A model generated the notes under the pieces. That model had not been told where the DNA came from. It saw only the letters and a list, made by a program, of their open reading frames with translations, and made no database searches. The position numbers and the translations under genes were made by a program. A stretch of DNA of 64,000 bases, taken from Leptoclinus maculatus (Eukaryota; Chordata; Actinopteri; Perciformes; Stichaeidae). The DNA lies in contig JAVDOI010000011.1 of assembly GCA_032191485.1 (NCBI GenBank), forward strand, positions 2,575,438-2,639,437, read 5' to 3'. This document shows, piece by piece, positions 38,096-50,790 of this stretch (position 1 is its first letter; the number at the start of each line of letters is the position of its first letter).

Positions 38096-38600
38096 TTTCT
38101 GCTTGTTACATCGATTCAAATAAACTTCCATGTTCATAGGAAACAAAACTACTTGGTTAGATTTAGGAAAAGATCCTGGTTAGGGTTAAAATAAGTACGT
38201 TTGTTACGAAGATAAGAAGACAAAGTTACGTACGCGATGTAGGATCATTACACAACTTAAGATAACCTTGCAACGTATCCTCATTCAACAGTTTCTATTA
38301 TAACTTAATTGTTCATGCATTTTCCTATGATGTCCGGCAACATCTGTCAATTTCCACTTGTTACATGCAGACAGTCTAAACTGACATCCTGACAGTGAAC
38401 AACTTAGTTAGGTTTAGGAAAATATTGTGGTTTGGGTTAAAACAACTACAGAAGTGGCGTTATCTAAGTCTGACAGTTATAATAACTCTACGTTTGGGTT
38501 AAAATAACTACAGAAGTTACCTGGCAAAAGTTTTGACTTCTAGGACACACATGGGACATGAACAGCGGCCTCCTGGGTGAAAGTCATGTGTTGTAATGTA
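38096..38600. repeat. TTAGGTTTAG-type dispersed repeat, two adjoining copies
   Basis: The motif set appears twice: AAACAAAACTACTTGGTTAG with GGTTAAAATAAGTACG near 38145-38200, and AACTTAGTTAGGTTTAGGAA with GGGTTAAAACAACTACAGAA near 38400-38455, the latter partly repeated again at 38487-38520. The right end carries GAACAGCGGCCTCCTGGGTG. Confidence 0.55.
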
Positions 38601-38759
38601 CAACATGCATTGCTAAATAAGCCAACATTTACATTTATTGTTGCATTTAATAGTGTAATGTTATGACATTTTACACTTACTACTCCTCGTGCTCAAATAG
38701 AAGGCCGTGAGTGCACTATGTAGCAAAAACGGACCACAAAAAAAGGCAACGGATTTGCT

Positions 38760-39010
38760 GCAGTGCTCCAGACTGTATTATTTCTGATGATTAAAGCCTC
38801 TGATTTCTCCAAGCTGTTACCTCTCTCGCTGACATCAGGGGCTTAAAGCTCTTAACTATTATTGATATTCTACTTAATAAAATTCTGTTCCCTTCAGTAA
38901 CTCGCGGAACGATTAGTCCCCACAAAGGTTAGTTTTAATTGTGCGAGAATATTGAGTCCTCCATCAGCAGAGGGAACATATAGTGACAGCTAAATACAGT
39001 ATGTGGGCTG
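38760..39010. promoter_or_regulatory. Candidate conserved non-coding block
   Basis: CTGTATTATTTCTGATGATT, AAAGCTCTTAACTATTATTG, GAACGATTAGTCCCC and GTTAGTTTTAATTGTGCG. Less compact sequence with unremarkable frames continues to about 39450. Confidence 0.35.
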
Positions 39011-40879
39011 CATCCCCGGCGCTGTTGTTGTGACTCCCCTCACGTTCAGGAGCTGTCAGCAGGTCGGCCGCAGGGAGCGCAGAGTGCACATGACAGGTGG
39101 AAGAGCAGAGCGGCTGCACTGGAATGAAAATGGCACAGCCTGGACAGCATGGCGACGAAACGTTTCAAGAGGCTGGAGAGTTCAGAGCATCCAGACAAGA
39201 GATGCTATCCAGATGCCTTCTTTTCAGCATTTAGTTGGAGTGCTCATTCCTTGAGTCATTGTGTCGATCATTGCTTGTGAGGGAGGGAGGGAGATGTTGG
39301 GCTGCTGTTTTTCTTTCTTTCCAAGCTGTGATCTTCAAGCTCCTTGCTCTGCCAAGACAATGGCAGATGGGAATGTGTCGATATAAGCGGAGAGGCCCTC
39401 TGCGTGCACGGACACGCCGCGCAAAGTTCACCAGAGTCACCGCTCCTTCTCTGACTCTGCTGCTGTGTAACAATATGATTTCCTTCTCGGGACTTCTCGT
39501 AAGAGGTCAACACTTGTACCTGCATGTTCTTGTATTTATTTTTTCTAAAGCTCCCTCAGGGGTTTGTTCCAATAAAACATGAGTGATATAAACCTTCAAA
39601 CCGCTAATAATCTTTGGAAATGAAAACACTTGGATTCAGACCTTGAGACGGAGCCAGTTGTTGTTCTGAGGTTTTTAAAACCCCACAACACCTGCTTCAT
39701 CATTAACATAAGAAGCAGCAACGGGTCCGTTTTTAAGCTCTGACATAAATTAACTTGTGTCCTTCTTAATAAAAGCACCGTATCTGGTTTCCGGAGGACT
39801 ATACGCTCCGTTGGGACTAATGCATTTTCCTCCTGCTTCGGACGGCCGGTGCTGCCGACGACAGAGACGTTTCACACGAGCTGTTGCAAATGGCAGCCGC
39901 TCCACTCGTTCTTAATCCAGACATTTCGACGTTGACACTTTTATGTGTGGACAGTCAAAGGAGAGTTGAGAGTTGCACTGCCGTGGAACAAAACAATCCC
40001 CTTAGTTACAGTAGCCAGGAATGTTTGGCCGCGGTGGAAACGGCGCAGATGTGAACGATCACGTTTCAGATGAGCGCTGATACGCCAATATCCCCAAAGC
40101 AAGCCTCTGCAACAAGCTCCGCGTAAAGGTATGCGCCACGCTTTCCACGGGCGATCAAGTTTTTGATGACACATTTTACAAAATTTCACTCTTCTCAGGC
40201 CCCCCCCCCCCCAAAAAAAAAAGGTTATTTAAATGTGTCGACATGGCGAGACAGCTGACATCTTGAAATAGCTGACATGTCTGCTGTGGCTGTGTGTTTT
40301 CATCCACCTATGGCGCCCTCACCACTAAAATCGTGTCACCGCAAGTGGATTGACCTCGCTTTGTAACCGGAGACGCAGTTGTACTTTGGAATTCGCAAAC
40401 TTTCATCTCTTGCAGTCGAAACCTTTCATCGCAAGTGGCTCGAGCGTCTTGATCTGCCGTCAGTTATCTGCCGAGAAAAGTAAACACTGCTCACACTTAG
40501 AGAAATATAGAAGGTAACAGAGACACTGAGAAACATTGTAATTATGGGAAGCTCCTGGATGAGTGGAGGCAGACAGAAGAAGGATTCAGATCCTTTAAAA
40601 AAACAAAAAAACAAATACAGATAAAAAAAAGTCAGGTGTTTTGTTTTTAAATCTGAATTTTCTTTGATACGGTCATGGTGTTGCGAATATAAAATAAATC
40701 ACATATTAAATAAACAAAGTTATGCTCAATGCATTGAACTGTTCTCTGGTTCAAAGGTTGAGCTTTTTTGGAGCTTTCACCAAAGATGTCTAGTAACGTG
40801 ACATTGTTTTCACAAAACCTCTTTGGAGGAGGTCAAGCCCAACAATGAGCTCAACGTGGACATCGACTATCTCAGCTTT
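39011..40879. other. Intergenic; no gene
   Basis: Frames on both strands over 39003-39582 overlap each other and show no domain. C13 followed by a poly-A run at 40200-40222. Confidence 0.5.
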
Positions 40880-41410
40880 GTTACAGTCAGTGAGTGAGGT
40901 CCCCGAAACGCAGACGCAAACACTGGGGAGTGAGGTTTTAAATTAAGTGGGATTTATTGCTGAGGTAGAAGTTTTGAAACACAGGTCTGATGTCCGGAGG
41001 TTGGCTGGACTCGGGCGAGGAAGGTGGTTGACAGACCGGAAGGCAGTCGAGTATAAGATAATATTTTCTCACGGTAATAAACTAAAGAGAAGCCTGAGAT
41101 GTGATTCTACCAAAGGAGCTGAAACAACGATCTGGCGGTGAGTGGGTGAAGAGTCGAGGTAGATATGCTGCGATGAGCTGATGAGCTGATGAATGGCAGA
41201 TGTGTGAGCTGAGGGAGGTGATGAGCCGAGGTGTGAAGGTAGACTGGGCCCAGGTTGACAGCAAGAGACTCAAACACACACCTATACACACACTCACACA
41301 CACACACACATAAACTAGCCAGGGACATAGAAGACAAGAGGAGTGAGGAACACTGGGAAACACAAGGGAGAGACAGAGGTCATGACAAGTTTGACCCTTC
41401 GCTAAGTCCC
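40880..41410. repeat. Possible fish dispersed repeat or LTR-like segment
   Basis: The GGGATTTATTGCTGAGG, GGCTGGACTCGGGCGAGG and GGGAAACACAAGGGAGAGAC strings resemble a long A/G-rich repeat common in teleosts. A (GATGAGCT)n-like duplication lies at 41174-41200 and a CA array at 41270-41308. No protease, RT or integrase frame. Confidence 0.3.
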
Positions 41411-41594
41411 GCCACTCAAACACAAACTGGCCAATCACAGCGTAGCATCGGCTTCTATCTCTTTATCTTTTTAACGCGTTTTGATTGCTGAATCAGTTTG
41501 ACATGCTGGGTTTAATCATTCAAACGCATATTGTAGATTCTGTCTGCTTGACGGAGTAGCAGCGCGGTGGGGCTTAGCCAAGGGTCAATGACAC

Positions 41595-41830
41595 CAACGC
41601 ATCCTCATACAACTTCCGTCATCACAAGAAAGAAATGAGTTAGGTTTAGGTAACAAACCTACTTAGTTAGGTTCAGGAAAAGATCGTCACTTGGGCTCAA
41701 ATAACTACGGAAGTGCCGTAACTACACTACGCAAGTTAAGTGACAATTAAATCAACTTCTCATTTCACACGGGGAACCAAACAGCGGTCTCCTGGCTGAA
41801 AGATCGCTGGTTGTAGACACGTTTCCATCG
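41595..41830. repeat. TTAGGTTTAG-type dispersed repeat, cleanest copy
   Basis: CGCATCCTCATACAACTTCC, TTAGGTTTAGGTAACAAACC, TAGTTAGGTTCAGGAAAAGA, CAAATAACTACGGAAGTGCC, GGGGAACCAAACAGCGGTCT and CCTGGCTGAAAGATCGCTGG follow in order. No coding frame. Confidence 0.6.
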
Positions 41831-43220
41831 ACTGCTTTGGAGCAAATAAACCCGGCTATAGAGACTAATCCCAGTTAATCGCATTCAGAAAACGACCCTT
41901 CGCACAGAAACGCAGTAAGCGGATACCTACATGAAGACAGGCAGAGATTTCCTTGCTTTAGAGTTTGATTTGATCGGGCAAGTTTTTGAGCATTCGCACG
42001 TTGTGGGAATATCGGAGAAGACGGCAACAGTAGAAACAGCTGATCATTCATGCAAGTTAAATGGTTGCTATGCTTCAGAATCGATCGAGGTTGGTTTCTT
42101 TTAACATAATGCTAAAGCTCTTGTTGCCTGAACTGCCGGGTTCTCTACAGGGATGTCGGATCTGCAATCATTAGTCATTCGAGGAACAGTTGAAATAGGA
42201 TCCACTGACCGACTACCTATACATGCTACTTACCTTTCCATTACAACAGACGTTTAGCCGATCATCAGAAGTAAGTTAACTCGGCTCTTAAATATAACTA
42301 CGTTACATGCACGTGTACATCCACATTTTCAACTGATTTCCACCGCGAGCAAAGCTAGTTCGGAGTGCTGCACACAAGCAGCTCTCCGCCTTAAGATTCC
42401 TTCTCTTCCCTCTTCCTGTAAGAGAGCAATCATTTCTTCATTAGCCTTTTATTTGTTTCTAACTGTTCCACTTCAGGGGTAACACACACAGTTTATTTGG
42501 GTACTCTTAATTACAAAAGGGAGATTGTGTGCCCTCCTCGCCAAAATGAATGTCTCTCTCAGCCTCCCAGAGGGCAACAGCAGCGAAGAGTTGGACTCTA
42601 TCTGATTGCATTTTCCACGATTGATGAAGTTATCGAAATACTGACCAAACTGACTCGGACCGTATCTCGCTTTGTGCGCGGCTGTGAAGTCTTTAACCTG
42701 TGTCTTTCACCCTTGAGGTGAGGGGGATTAAGAGGAGAAATGCCTTTATTTCCTATTTGTTAGATTTTGAGATTTCTTTTTTTCCTTTTCGAAGGAGAAG
42801 CCCGGGGGCTGTGAGCTCAGTCACGATAAATTACATTGCAGTGCTGTTTCCCTCTCCAGATAGCCGTTCAGGAGGTATAGCTACCTTCAGGATCTTTTCA
42901 TTTTTCGTGCCGTTATTAAACACAGTGATAGAATCGACCTCCCCTAGTTGATTCAGAAATGTCAGGGTTGACTACAAAAGAAGAAACATGGCTTTCTGTT
43001 TGCAGTTCACTGTCACCTTCAACATCATATCTGGGACAAAAACACTTGCAGAAACAAGTGGACACCTGCACACGCATGCACGCAGACATCTACACATTTG
43101 TAATAGTGACTTATGCTAATGAACAACATTTAGAGACAATCCAGGAAGTACAGTTATATAGTGCAGGGAAAAGTGGGAGTTTATCTATAACATCAGACTA
43201 GGACTAAATAATTAGCATTT
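41831..43220. other. Intergenic; no gene
   Basis: Single-copy-looking sequence. Frames at 42497-42951 carry no recognisable domain. Confidence 0.5.
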
Positions 43221-43453
43221 GAAGGAATAGCTTGACATTTTGAGAGACATTCTTCATTGCTTTCTGTCAGAGAGTTAGAGACTGAGCTAGGCTAGCTGTC
43301 TCCCCCTGTTTCCAGTGTTTATGCTAAGCTAAGCTAACCAGCCGTGAACTCCAGTTACATATTGACGGTACAAACAAAAGGTATCTATTGTCTCATCTAA
43401 CGCCGGCCGAGAAAGCTCATTAGCATATTTCCCAAAATGTCAACCTACCATTC
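43221..43453. mobile_element. MITE-like element with about 20-bp inverted ends
   Basis: Starts GAAGGAATAGCTTGACATTT and ends in the approximate reverse complement (AAATGTCAACCTACCATTC). The interior has CCCCCTGTTTCCAGTGTTTA and GCTAAGCTAAGCTAACC, strings I associate with a very common teleost short repeat often seen in fish introns and UTRs. No coding capacity. Confidence 0.7.
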
Positions 43454-43844
43454 TATGGTCTAATTTATTAGTGCAACATGTGTGGGGGGTGTGGTTTAAT
43501 CAGATTTGACGGACAGTGGCCTGGCATCATAAGCAAATAACACCACAACTTATGAACAACATATATGTTCAACTTTCTTCAACTTTGGCCATTGGTGTTA
43601 AGCAGATAGCGTACAGAAGGTGTATTGGAGCATCGTTTGCTGAAAACAGCTGCTGCTTTAAACAAGGTTGATGAGCCGTACAGTAAATGTGCTGTAAAAC
43701 CAAAACATAAGCTGAAAGAGGCTAAAAAGCTCTTTGCTCTGTTTGGGTTTTTCACTGCAAGCAACTCCTATTACATTAGATACGTGTTATTTGTTTCAAT
43801 GTAAATATACGAAAAATTTAAAATCAATGCTCTTTTAACCAGAA

Positions 43845-43975
43845 TCTGAATCAGAATCGTTTATTGCCAAGGAAGTTTGCACCTACAAGGAATTTGTCAT
43901 GGCGGGTGGTGCGTAACATTTGACAATAAACAACAACATTAAACAACAACATTAAACAATCACCAATCACGGTTT
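43845..43975. repeat. Probable LINE 3'-end-type fish repeat
   Basis: AATCTGAATCAGAATCGTTT, ATTGCCAAGG and ACAAGGAATTTGTCATGG are strings frequent in teleost genomes. An AACAACATTAA tandem tail follows. No reverse transcriptase frame is present. Confidence 0.5.
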
Positions 43976-44429
43976 GGTTGCCATGTAGGGAAATTAAAAA
44001 CATTGACAGTGATCATTTAGCAAATACAACTAGGAACCTTTTCCATGCACAGCGTGACATGCATTTTGAAAACGTGTTTAATATGATTATTTTGTTGATG
44101 ACACAAAGGTTTCTGGCAGCATCGTGTTTCACCCAAAATGTATTCACTGTATACAAAACAGTCTCATTTGTCACACAGACACACTGATGCATGCACAACA
44201 TATAAACACCTATAGTTAGTTCCTGGACGGTCACGGTCTTGATCTCCGAGCAGAATCTCGGCGGGTGAGGCTAAAAGTCCATCCACAGTTGATTAAGGCC
44301 ATGGAACACAGTGTGCATTAATTCAGTTTACGGCCATTAAAAGAAGAAGAATGCTTGGGCTTGCACATGGTAAACTACGACTGTCAACAGCATGATGTAT
44401 GGTAGCTTATTATATTCCACTCATTATGA

Positions 44430-44600
44430 TTAATAACATAGGAAGGAATCCTCCGTTCTTGTCGAGATGGAAAATGTAATTAGCTTCCTTGGCTGGCGTT
44501 GCAAGCCAGGCCTCCTCTTGGCCGCTTCACATCCCCAAGATAAAACACCCAGTTTACAGCGGGAGACTCAGCATCTATAGTGCATGAAATGCTGCAGCCG
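44430..44600. promoter_or_regulatory. Candidate conserved non-coding block
   Basis: AAATGTAATTAGCTTCCTTG, a GGCTGGCGTTGCAAGCC palindromic string and CCAAGATAAAACACCC. Confidence 0.35.
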
Positions 44601-44889
44601 GTTACACATCATCCCTTTCTTTCTGTTTTCCCCAACATGCTTTTCTCTGATCAGGATGTTGTAAATGTTGCAAAATTGGACTTAAGCTCATGATATACAT
44701 TCTTTCTATTCCTCTTTCTAGAGGAAGTCTGCTGATTTCTTTTTTTAAAGAAGTTGCTGCTAAGGGAGTAAAAAACATAAACACACATGGCTGTGTGCCT
44801 AATGATGACCACACACTGGAGGTCATAGTTTGCCAATGTATTTGTATTTATCACCGGGCAGAGGTGTGTGAGGGCCGGAGGAGGGTGAT

Positions 44890-45145
44890 AGTGGTGGTGG
44901 AAGTGAGTAATGATGAAGAGCAGTGGGAGGGCATTCTCATCAATTCTGCCGCCGCACCTGCAATCAGCACCTATGAGACGGATCGAGCTAAACATCAATT
45001 AATGCCGCGATATCCTCACGGAGACCCGGCTCGCTCTCACCTGGACTCTCTGCAGCAGCCTTCTGATTCCAGTAATGACCGTGTTCAATCAGGAGACGCT
45101 CATGGAAGACGGCGTTTAGATTTAGCGTTTTGTATTAATCCGGAG
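44890..45145. promoter_or_regulatory. Candidate conserved non-coding block
   Basis: GCAATCAGCACC, AAACATCAATTAATGCCGCG, CAGTAATGACCGTGTTCAAT and TTTTGTATTAATCCGGAG. A 178-codon + frame overlaps but shows no domain and extends into repeat-like flanks. Confidence 0.4.
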
Positions 45146-46629
45146 TGGAGTACAAATCGTGAGGGGGGGGGAATACATCTATTTTCTGGTGTGTTGTACT
45201 GCATATATGTTCAGGAAAACGAGTAGTAAACAAGACGTCTTTGGTTTGTTTACAGACCCTTTTACAGTTTGTAATGATAGATGACTTATGTAAGTTTGGC
45301 AACCGAAGTCTGGCTGAGTGCAATAGCTTGTCAAGAAACGCAACGGCATTAACCACCAAAGATCGTGAATGCAACCTAAACTAATGGGCGTTGCATTTTT
45401 TGAACAATCCTCTGAGATTGAAATCATTGCTGTAGTTGATAACAATAACGATGGTCAGATAATTCACTGCATTTACGAAATGATCTTCAAACTAAGCTCG
45501 TTGCAGTCCAGTGGAAAATGAGCATAATCAGATCACATGTTTGAGTTGGTGAATCCAAATGGGTTTAAGTGGATGATTATAGTTTGAAGTAGGTATTCAT
45601 TAGACCACAGATTGAAAGTAACGACACAGATCATTCTCGTGATTTCAGTCCACGAGAGCAGAGACTGTCCTGAACCTGAAAGGTCACATATTAGATTCAA
45701 TATTTTCGCCACGAAAGTCGCAGAATTTGGTCGATTTTCAAAAGCTTAAAACATCATACAAAGGATTTTACTTTCACCATGACCACAATCTTTTCCTAAC
45801 CTTGACCAAGTGCCTTAATGTATCTAAACAAAGGCCATTTCATATATTGTTTCCATACATTGGTCATATCATATAGGTATGAAGAAAACACTCATATGGG
45901 CTGTTTTGGAAGACAAGAACGTCGACGCTTGATGATTCTGCAAAACCCTGGATTACATTAAATGCCAATGTTTTTAAAATGTTCACTTTCTAATCTACAG
46001 TATCCATGCATGGCAGCTCATGGATGCCCAAAACTTTGGGATATGGAAAATAAAGGTTGACTCCATCTGCGTTCGTTTTTTTTTAAATGGAAACATGCAC
46101 TCAGTGACGTAGGTCACCAAAGTAATTTAACCAATAAAGTTATGAATAATGTAAACGCTAGCACTATCTAAGTCAACGTAAGCTGTGTGAAGTTTGGAAA
46201 TAACTGAACGGGCTAGTTTGGCTTTTTTGATGTGGGGTTGTGTGGCCCCTTAGTCCTGCATACTACAAGGTAAAACAACAACCATATCTATATATATAGA
46301 TATATCTACATATATATATGTGTGTGTTTATTCATATCTTTTTAATGTTTCATGTTTTCTGTTTTATAGTCACCTACTCACCTCTCTCTCTCTCTCTCTC
46401 GTTTCAGATCACTTCACTTCCTGCCTTTGTGTGTGTGTTTTCCTGCCACCCTGATTATTTCATGAAATGTGTTCGATAGAAAAACAGATGCGACGCCTTA
46501 ACTTTGTTGTTACTTTTTGACCTTGCCAGGAATCACTGGTCACATCCAAAAAAAGGTTTGAACGAATGACAAAATATGATCTGACACAAGCAGCGAGTAG
46601 GAACTGAAGATGAAGTCCTGCAGTGTGAA
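45146..46629. other. Intergenic; no gene
   Basis: AT-rich, with a TATATA run near 46288-46320 and a (CT)n array at 46381-46400. No coding feature. Confidence 0.5.
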
Positions 46630-46766
46630 CATTACTGCAGTCAACACCTTGCCGTCTCTGCAATCACATCTGCCCTTATTGGCCCTGGTTCAACTCCCAT
46701 CAGCCCCCTCTGCACGTCTCTCCCGCTCAGCCTTCCTACAGCCTCAATAAAGAAAATATTAAGCGC

Positions 46767-46804
<38 letters not shown>

Positions 46805-47290
46805 ACTGACCAACTCTCCTATTAGAGGAAGGGAAGAAAAACACCAACAGCAATCGACTAACAGCAACTGGAGATGGCGGGCCCTCATCCATCACTCTGC
46901 GTGTTCGCGGACGCCATATGAAAACACAAACAAGCAATCAATTGTTTTGCGCACAGCTTGAGGCCTCCTAATAGAGCACATTTATCTGACGCCGCGGTGG
47001 TAGCCCCAGCAATACTTTAATTTGTGAGACATTATGTTGAGTTAATGCCTACCAGGTTGCCGTTCAACCGGGGGGACCTGGCACATTTGGCTGCGGCGTA
47101 AACGCCCGCAAATCGCGCTGTATTGTACTGAGACACGGTGATGTAAATGATCTCACCCGCTGTATCTTTAATGGGCTGCGAAATGAATTTATGTGGGAAT
47201 ATTTGCAGAGGAATATTGCATTGTATCATGGCGTAATTAGAGAGCAGGAAATGCGCCGCCCCGGACGGAAGCTGCTGCTGCACGAAGTGT
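46630..47290. promoter_or_regulatory. Large candidate conserved non-coding region
   Basis: About 660 bp of complex sequence, split by a (TG)n array and ending at the GA/CT palindrome. It includes CTGCCCTTATTGGCCC, CAAGCAATCAATTGTTTTGC, GCAATACTTTAATTTGTGAG, GTAAATGATCTCACCC and CATGGCGTAATTAGAGAGC. It is the longest such block in the window. Confidence 0.45.
46767..46802. repeat. (TG)n microsatellite within a complex block
   Basis: TG array of about 36 bp splitting the conserved-looking block at 46630-47290. Confidence 0.9.
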
Positions 47291-47330
47291 CTCGACTCTG
47301 CTGTTTGTCCTTCGAACCGCCCCTGTGATT

Positions 47331-47548
<218 letters not shown>

Positions 47549-47602
47549 AGGAGGGAAGCCAGGCACTCTAATAATGATGCACCCTCAGGCCTAATGTGCC
47601 AT

Positions 47603-47623
47603 TTCTCTCTCTCTCTCTCTGTC

Positions 47624-47694
<71 letters not shown>
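47603..47694. repeat. (CT)n array, right arm of the GA/CT palindrome
   Basis: About 92 bp of CT, broken once near 47621-47626 (GTCTAAGT), opposite in sense to the GA array on its left. Confidence 0.95.
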
Positions 47695-47698
<4 letters not shown>

Positions 47699-47999
47699 GT
47701 AAACACACAACACAGTGCATGTTTCATTCTTCCTCAGACATGTATGATGCCAACAAAGAGTTCATTTTTCTTTCAATACATTTAAACGTATTATTTAATA
47801 TATTCAGGAATATATACAAGGATCCAGTGTATAAAAGGGTTTTTGTTTAATGAAATAATTAAATAAGCTGCTGCCCACTTTTCACATTTCCCATCGCATC
47901 CAGTGACTGAATCTAGTGTGTTTCATTTCCTACAGAATAAATGATCCAGTGTAAACACACCGGCAGCTTTGCTCTTATGTTGACGGGCCTTCAGTTTAA

Positions 48000-48320
48000 T
48001 AAGAGGGCTGCTGTCATTTTGTCTTTTGCTGTTGTACGTCAGTTACTCAGACGGGGCAACTCTCTTCCAGTCTCTCTTCTGGAAATAATGCACTTCCATT
48101 ACCGTCTTTGGTGTTAATGAAAAGGGAGATAAACTCTAGTTGGTGATCATCATTAAAAACAGAATCCTAATTTCCTGTATTTTAGAAAATCAGCATTATT
48201 TTTCACAGAGTCTTCACAGACTCCATATCCCTGTGATGATTTGATAATCCTTCATATAATGTGTCATGAATGTGATCTCTCGGCCCTTAAAGGACATTAA
48301 AATGTACAGCATGTAGCTCA
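48000..48320. promoter_or_regulatory. Candidate conserved non-coding block
   Basis: GGAAATAATGCACTTCCATT, TTGGTGTTAATGAAAAGGGA, GTGATCATCATTAAAAACAG and ATCCTAATTTCC, ending at an (ATC)n array (48319-48347). Confidence 0.35.
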
Positions 48321-48816
48321 TCATCATCATCATCATCATCATCATCACCTACATAACAGCAGATACACCAAAGCAATTTTTGGAAAATTATTTATTTGGG
48401 CTTTCCCTCTCTTATTGATGATAAGTGAGATTGTTGCAACAACAAATTATTATTATTATTATTATTATTATTTATAAATAATAAATACACATGAGTCAAG
48501 CAAGTAGCATTAAAGTAGCAGTAAAATAGAAGTGGTCAAAAAAAAGGGAAATCAATATAAAATGTCAGTACATGTATAAAGATAAATAATACAATATTTA
48601 TTATTGGAAGTATTAATGAAAAACAATATGATAATGATGATGACATAGATTAAGAACACAACATACTTAAAGAAGCCCTCTTTCTTCAATGTGCCCCTTT
48701 ATTGATGATTATGAATAAATGGTTATGGATTTATGTCACCAGACACTGAGTGGCTTTACCCTCCATGACGTCCCAGGGTTTCGTTCATATTCACTTTTGT
48801 TTGCAGGCAGATGTCA

Positions 48817-48835
48817 CCCCCCCCCCCCCCCCCCC
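48817..48835. repeat. Poly-C tract (19)
   Basis: C run immediately left of a conserved-looking block. Confidence 0.95.
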
Positions 48836-48839
48836 TCCC

Positions 48840-49080
48840 TCCTCCCTCTCCAGAATCGCCCCGGGGCCAGTCTCCTGCCCGCTGCCCGGGGTTGCAGAGG
48901 CCGATCTCGGGCTGACAGGCGGCTGGTGGCTCTTCAATGCGGCAGAGGAAATTAAATTACCGCTCCTGTTGCCCGCTTTGTAAACAAGACAAAAGCCAAT
49001 GATACGGACAATTACGCTTAAATACGACGCATGTGTACAACAGGCTCTCAGAGCGGACTGTGGAATCAGGGTCGGAGAGG
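48840..49080. promoter_or_regulatory. Candidate conserved non-coding block
   Basis: GC-rich then balanced: GCCCGGGGTTGCAGAGGCCG, GGAAATTAAATTACCGC, GACAATTACGCTTAAATACG. Frames in several phases lack domains. Confidence 0.35.
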
Positions 49081-49789
49081 AGCATGAACACACTGCACAG
49101 ACATTTCTTTTGTTTTTATTTGTTTCGGAGAGATTTGTCACCGTTTTATAATCATTTTTTATTTATTTAAATTGACAGCAGTTTGCACGAAATTGCAGCT
49201 GCATTGAGCGAGAATAAGAGGTTTAAAAAACGTGAATATAAGTATAATGATATGACCTAATGTTTTGCCTTCAGTAACTACATTAGGAGAAATCAAAGGT
49301 TTAAACTGTGAGCTATGTAAAAAAATATGCATGCAAAAAATATGCATTACCCCATGAAATATTAATTTTAAATTATGAATCAATGATCTCCAGAAAACAC
49401 CACCAATAGTCGACCTACAAAGCAGGATGCAGACTGACGGTCCTGATAGACCCCCCCAAATAACGAGCATTCCCTTCAGTGGTGCATCTTGCAGCAGTTG
49501 TGCAGCACTGTCGTGACTCCTGCAGACAAAAGAGAAAAGAATATTAAAATATATGAAGGTGAATGAATTGTAGAATTTATTGATTGGAAATTGATTTAGA
49601 AAATATGAATGGCTTTTGCGGACATAATTGACTTAGCATCTGTTGCAAAATAGGAATTATTGTAGGAATAATAATAATAATAATAATAATAAATATAATA
49701 ATAATAATATAAATGTGATTTTATATTTATTATGACAGATTACAGAGGCAGTGTTTAGTTTTATTCTGAAAACGAAGCTACATCCATGA

Positions 49790-50170
49790 TCTCAATCTCT
49801 CTAATTCCTCTCCAAAAATCCTGCACAAACTCTGCCCTCACAGCCTCACAATAAAGCCCCGATGAAAATGGCGATCAGAGTGAATAAAATAGATGGTGTT
49901 TATCAAAGTAAATTAGATTCAACTAAATAGTTCACCGGAGGGGCAGAGCAGTTCCTGTAATTCACTTTAAGGTTCACCAACTTACTCAATAAAGCCCTGG
50001 CTAGGAATCTAACTGATGTCTAATCGATAGGTTTATCTGAGGCAAACAGCTGGGAAGAGCAAAATGAATCGGTTTGCATTCAAAAGGAAAAGTGGAAAAG
50101 ATAAAGTCGAGAAATCTGACGGCGAGTAATGAAATGACGGCTTTTATTTCACCTTTTGTGTCGATTTTTA
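49790..50170. promoter_or_regulatory. Candidate conserved non-coding block
   Basis: About 380 bp including TCTCTCTAATTCCTCTCC, TAAATTAGATTCAACTAAAT, CTGTAATTCACTTTAAGG, GTCTAATCGATAGGTTTATC and GGCGAGTAATGAAATGACGG. Confidence 0.4.
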
Positions 50171-50427
50171 TTTTTCCTCATAAGATGAAAAGTTAGGATA
50201 AAACAACAACTTATTTCTCAATAAAGATTAACTCTGAACAGCAACAACAATGATGCTCATTTTAATAATAATAGTAACAATTAGATCAATATTTACACGC
50301 AAAAAATACCTGTTTTTTTGCAGCTCATGCGGCCTGTAACGCTCGGTGCAGCGACATGACATCCCTCCATCCTCCCAGCCCCAAGCCTGCATTTCAGCGA
50401 TTTCTCCTCTTTTTTTTTTTTTTTTAC

Positions 50428-50515
50428 TGTTTTCCCTTCCTCCCTCCTCCTCCTCCCCCTCCTCCCCCTCCTCCCCCTCCTCCCCCTCCTCCTCTCTACC
50501 CCTCTCCTCCTTTCC
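50428..50515. repeat. (CCT)-rich homopyrimidine tract
   Basis: Repeats of TCCCCCTCC over about 60 bp, preceded by a T20 run at 50408-50427; its frames on both strands are artefacts of the repeat. Confidence 0.9.
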
Positions 50516-50619
50516 ACTCCGTCCAGTTTCGAGTCGTCTGATCCGGGCAGGAGGCGCCAGGTTTTCCCCTGAGGGAGGCGAAGAGTCAAGGACTGAACCC
50601 TCCAAATGCAGAATAATGT

Positions 50620-50790
50620 AATCCTACACTCTCAGTAAAAAGGGTTCCACGGTGCAGAACGGTTCTTTACGGGTTCGTAGCCGTGCTGACACTCTGAGGA
50701 AAAGAGATCCTGGAGGGTAGAGAAAGATGGCGCTTCTTCTACCACAGAACTCTGGTTGTTGTACACTCTGAAGAAAAGAGGTTTCACAGG
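50620..50790. repeat. GGGTTCCA/GGTTCTTT-type fish repeat, left piece
   Basis: ACACTCTCAGTAAAAAGGGT, TCCACGGTGCAGAACGGTTC and TTTACGGGTTC, then two ACACTCTGA-GAAAAGAG blocks, resemble a short dispersed fish repeat. Confidence 0.4.

Noticed and set aside
37808..38146. 112-codon Lys/Asn-rich minus-strand frame
   Set aside because: Produced by poly-A/T in the inverted repeat.
24540..41710. TTAGG-like strings as interstitial telomeric repeats
   Set aside because: They are isolated parts of a dispersed repeat, not (TTAGGG)n arrays.
44690..45226. 178-codon + frame
   Set aside because: No recognisable domain or splice context; it spans a conserved-looking non-coding block and ordinary flanks.
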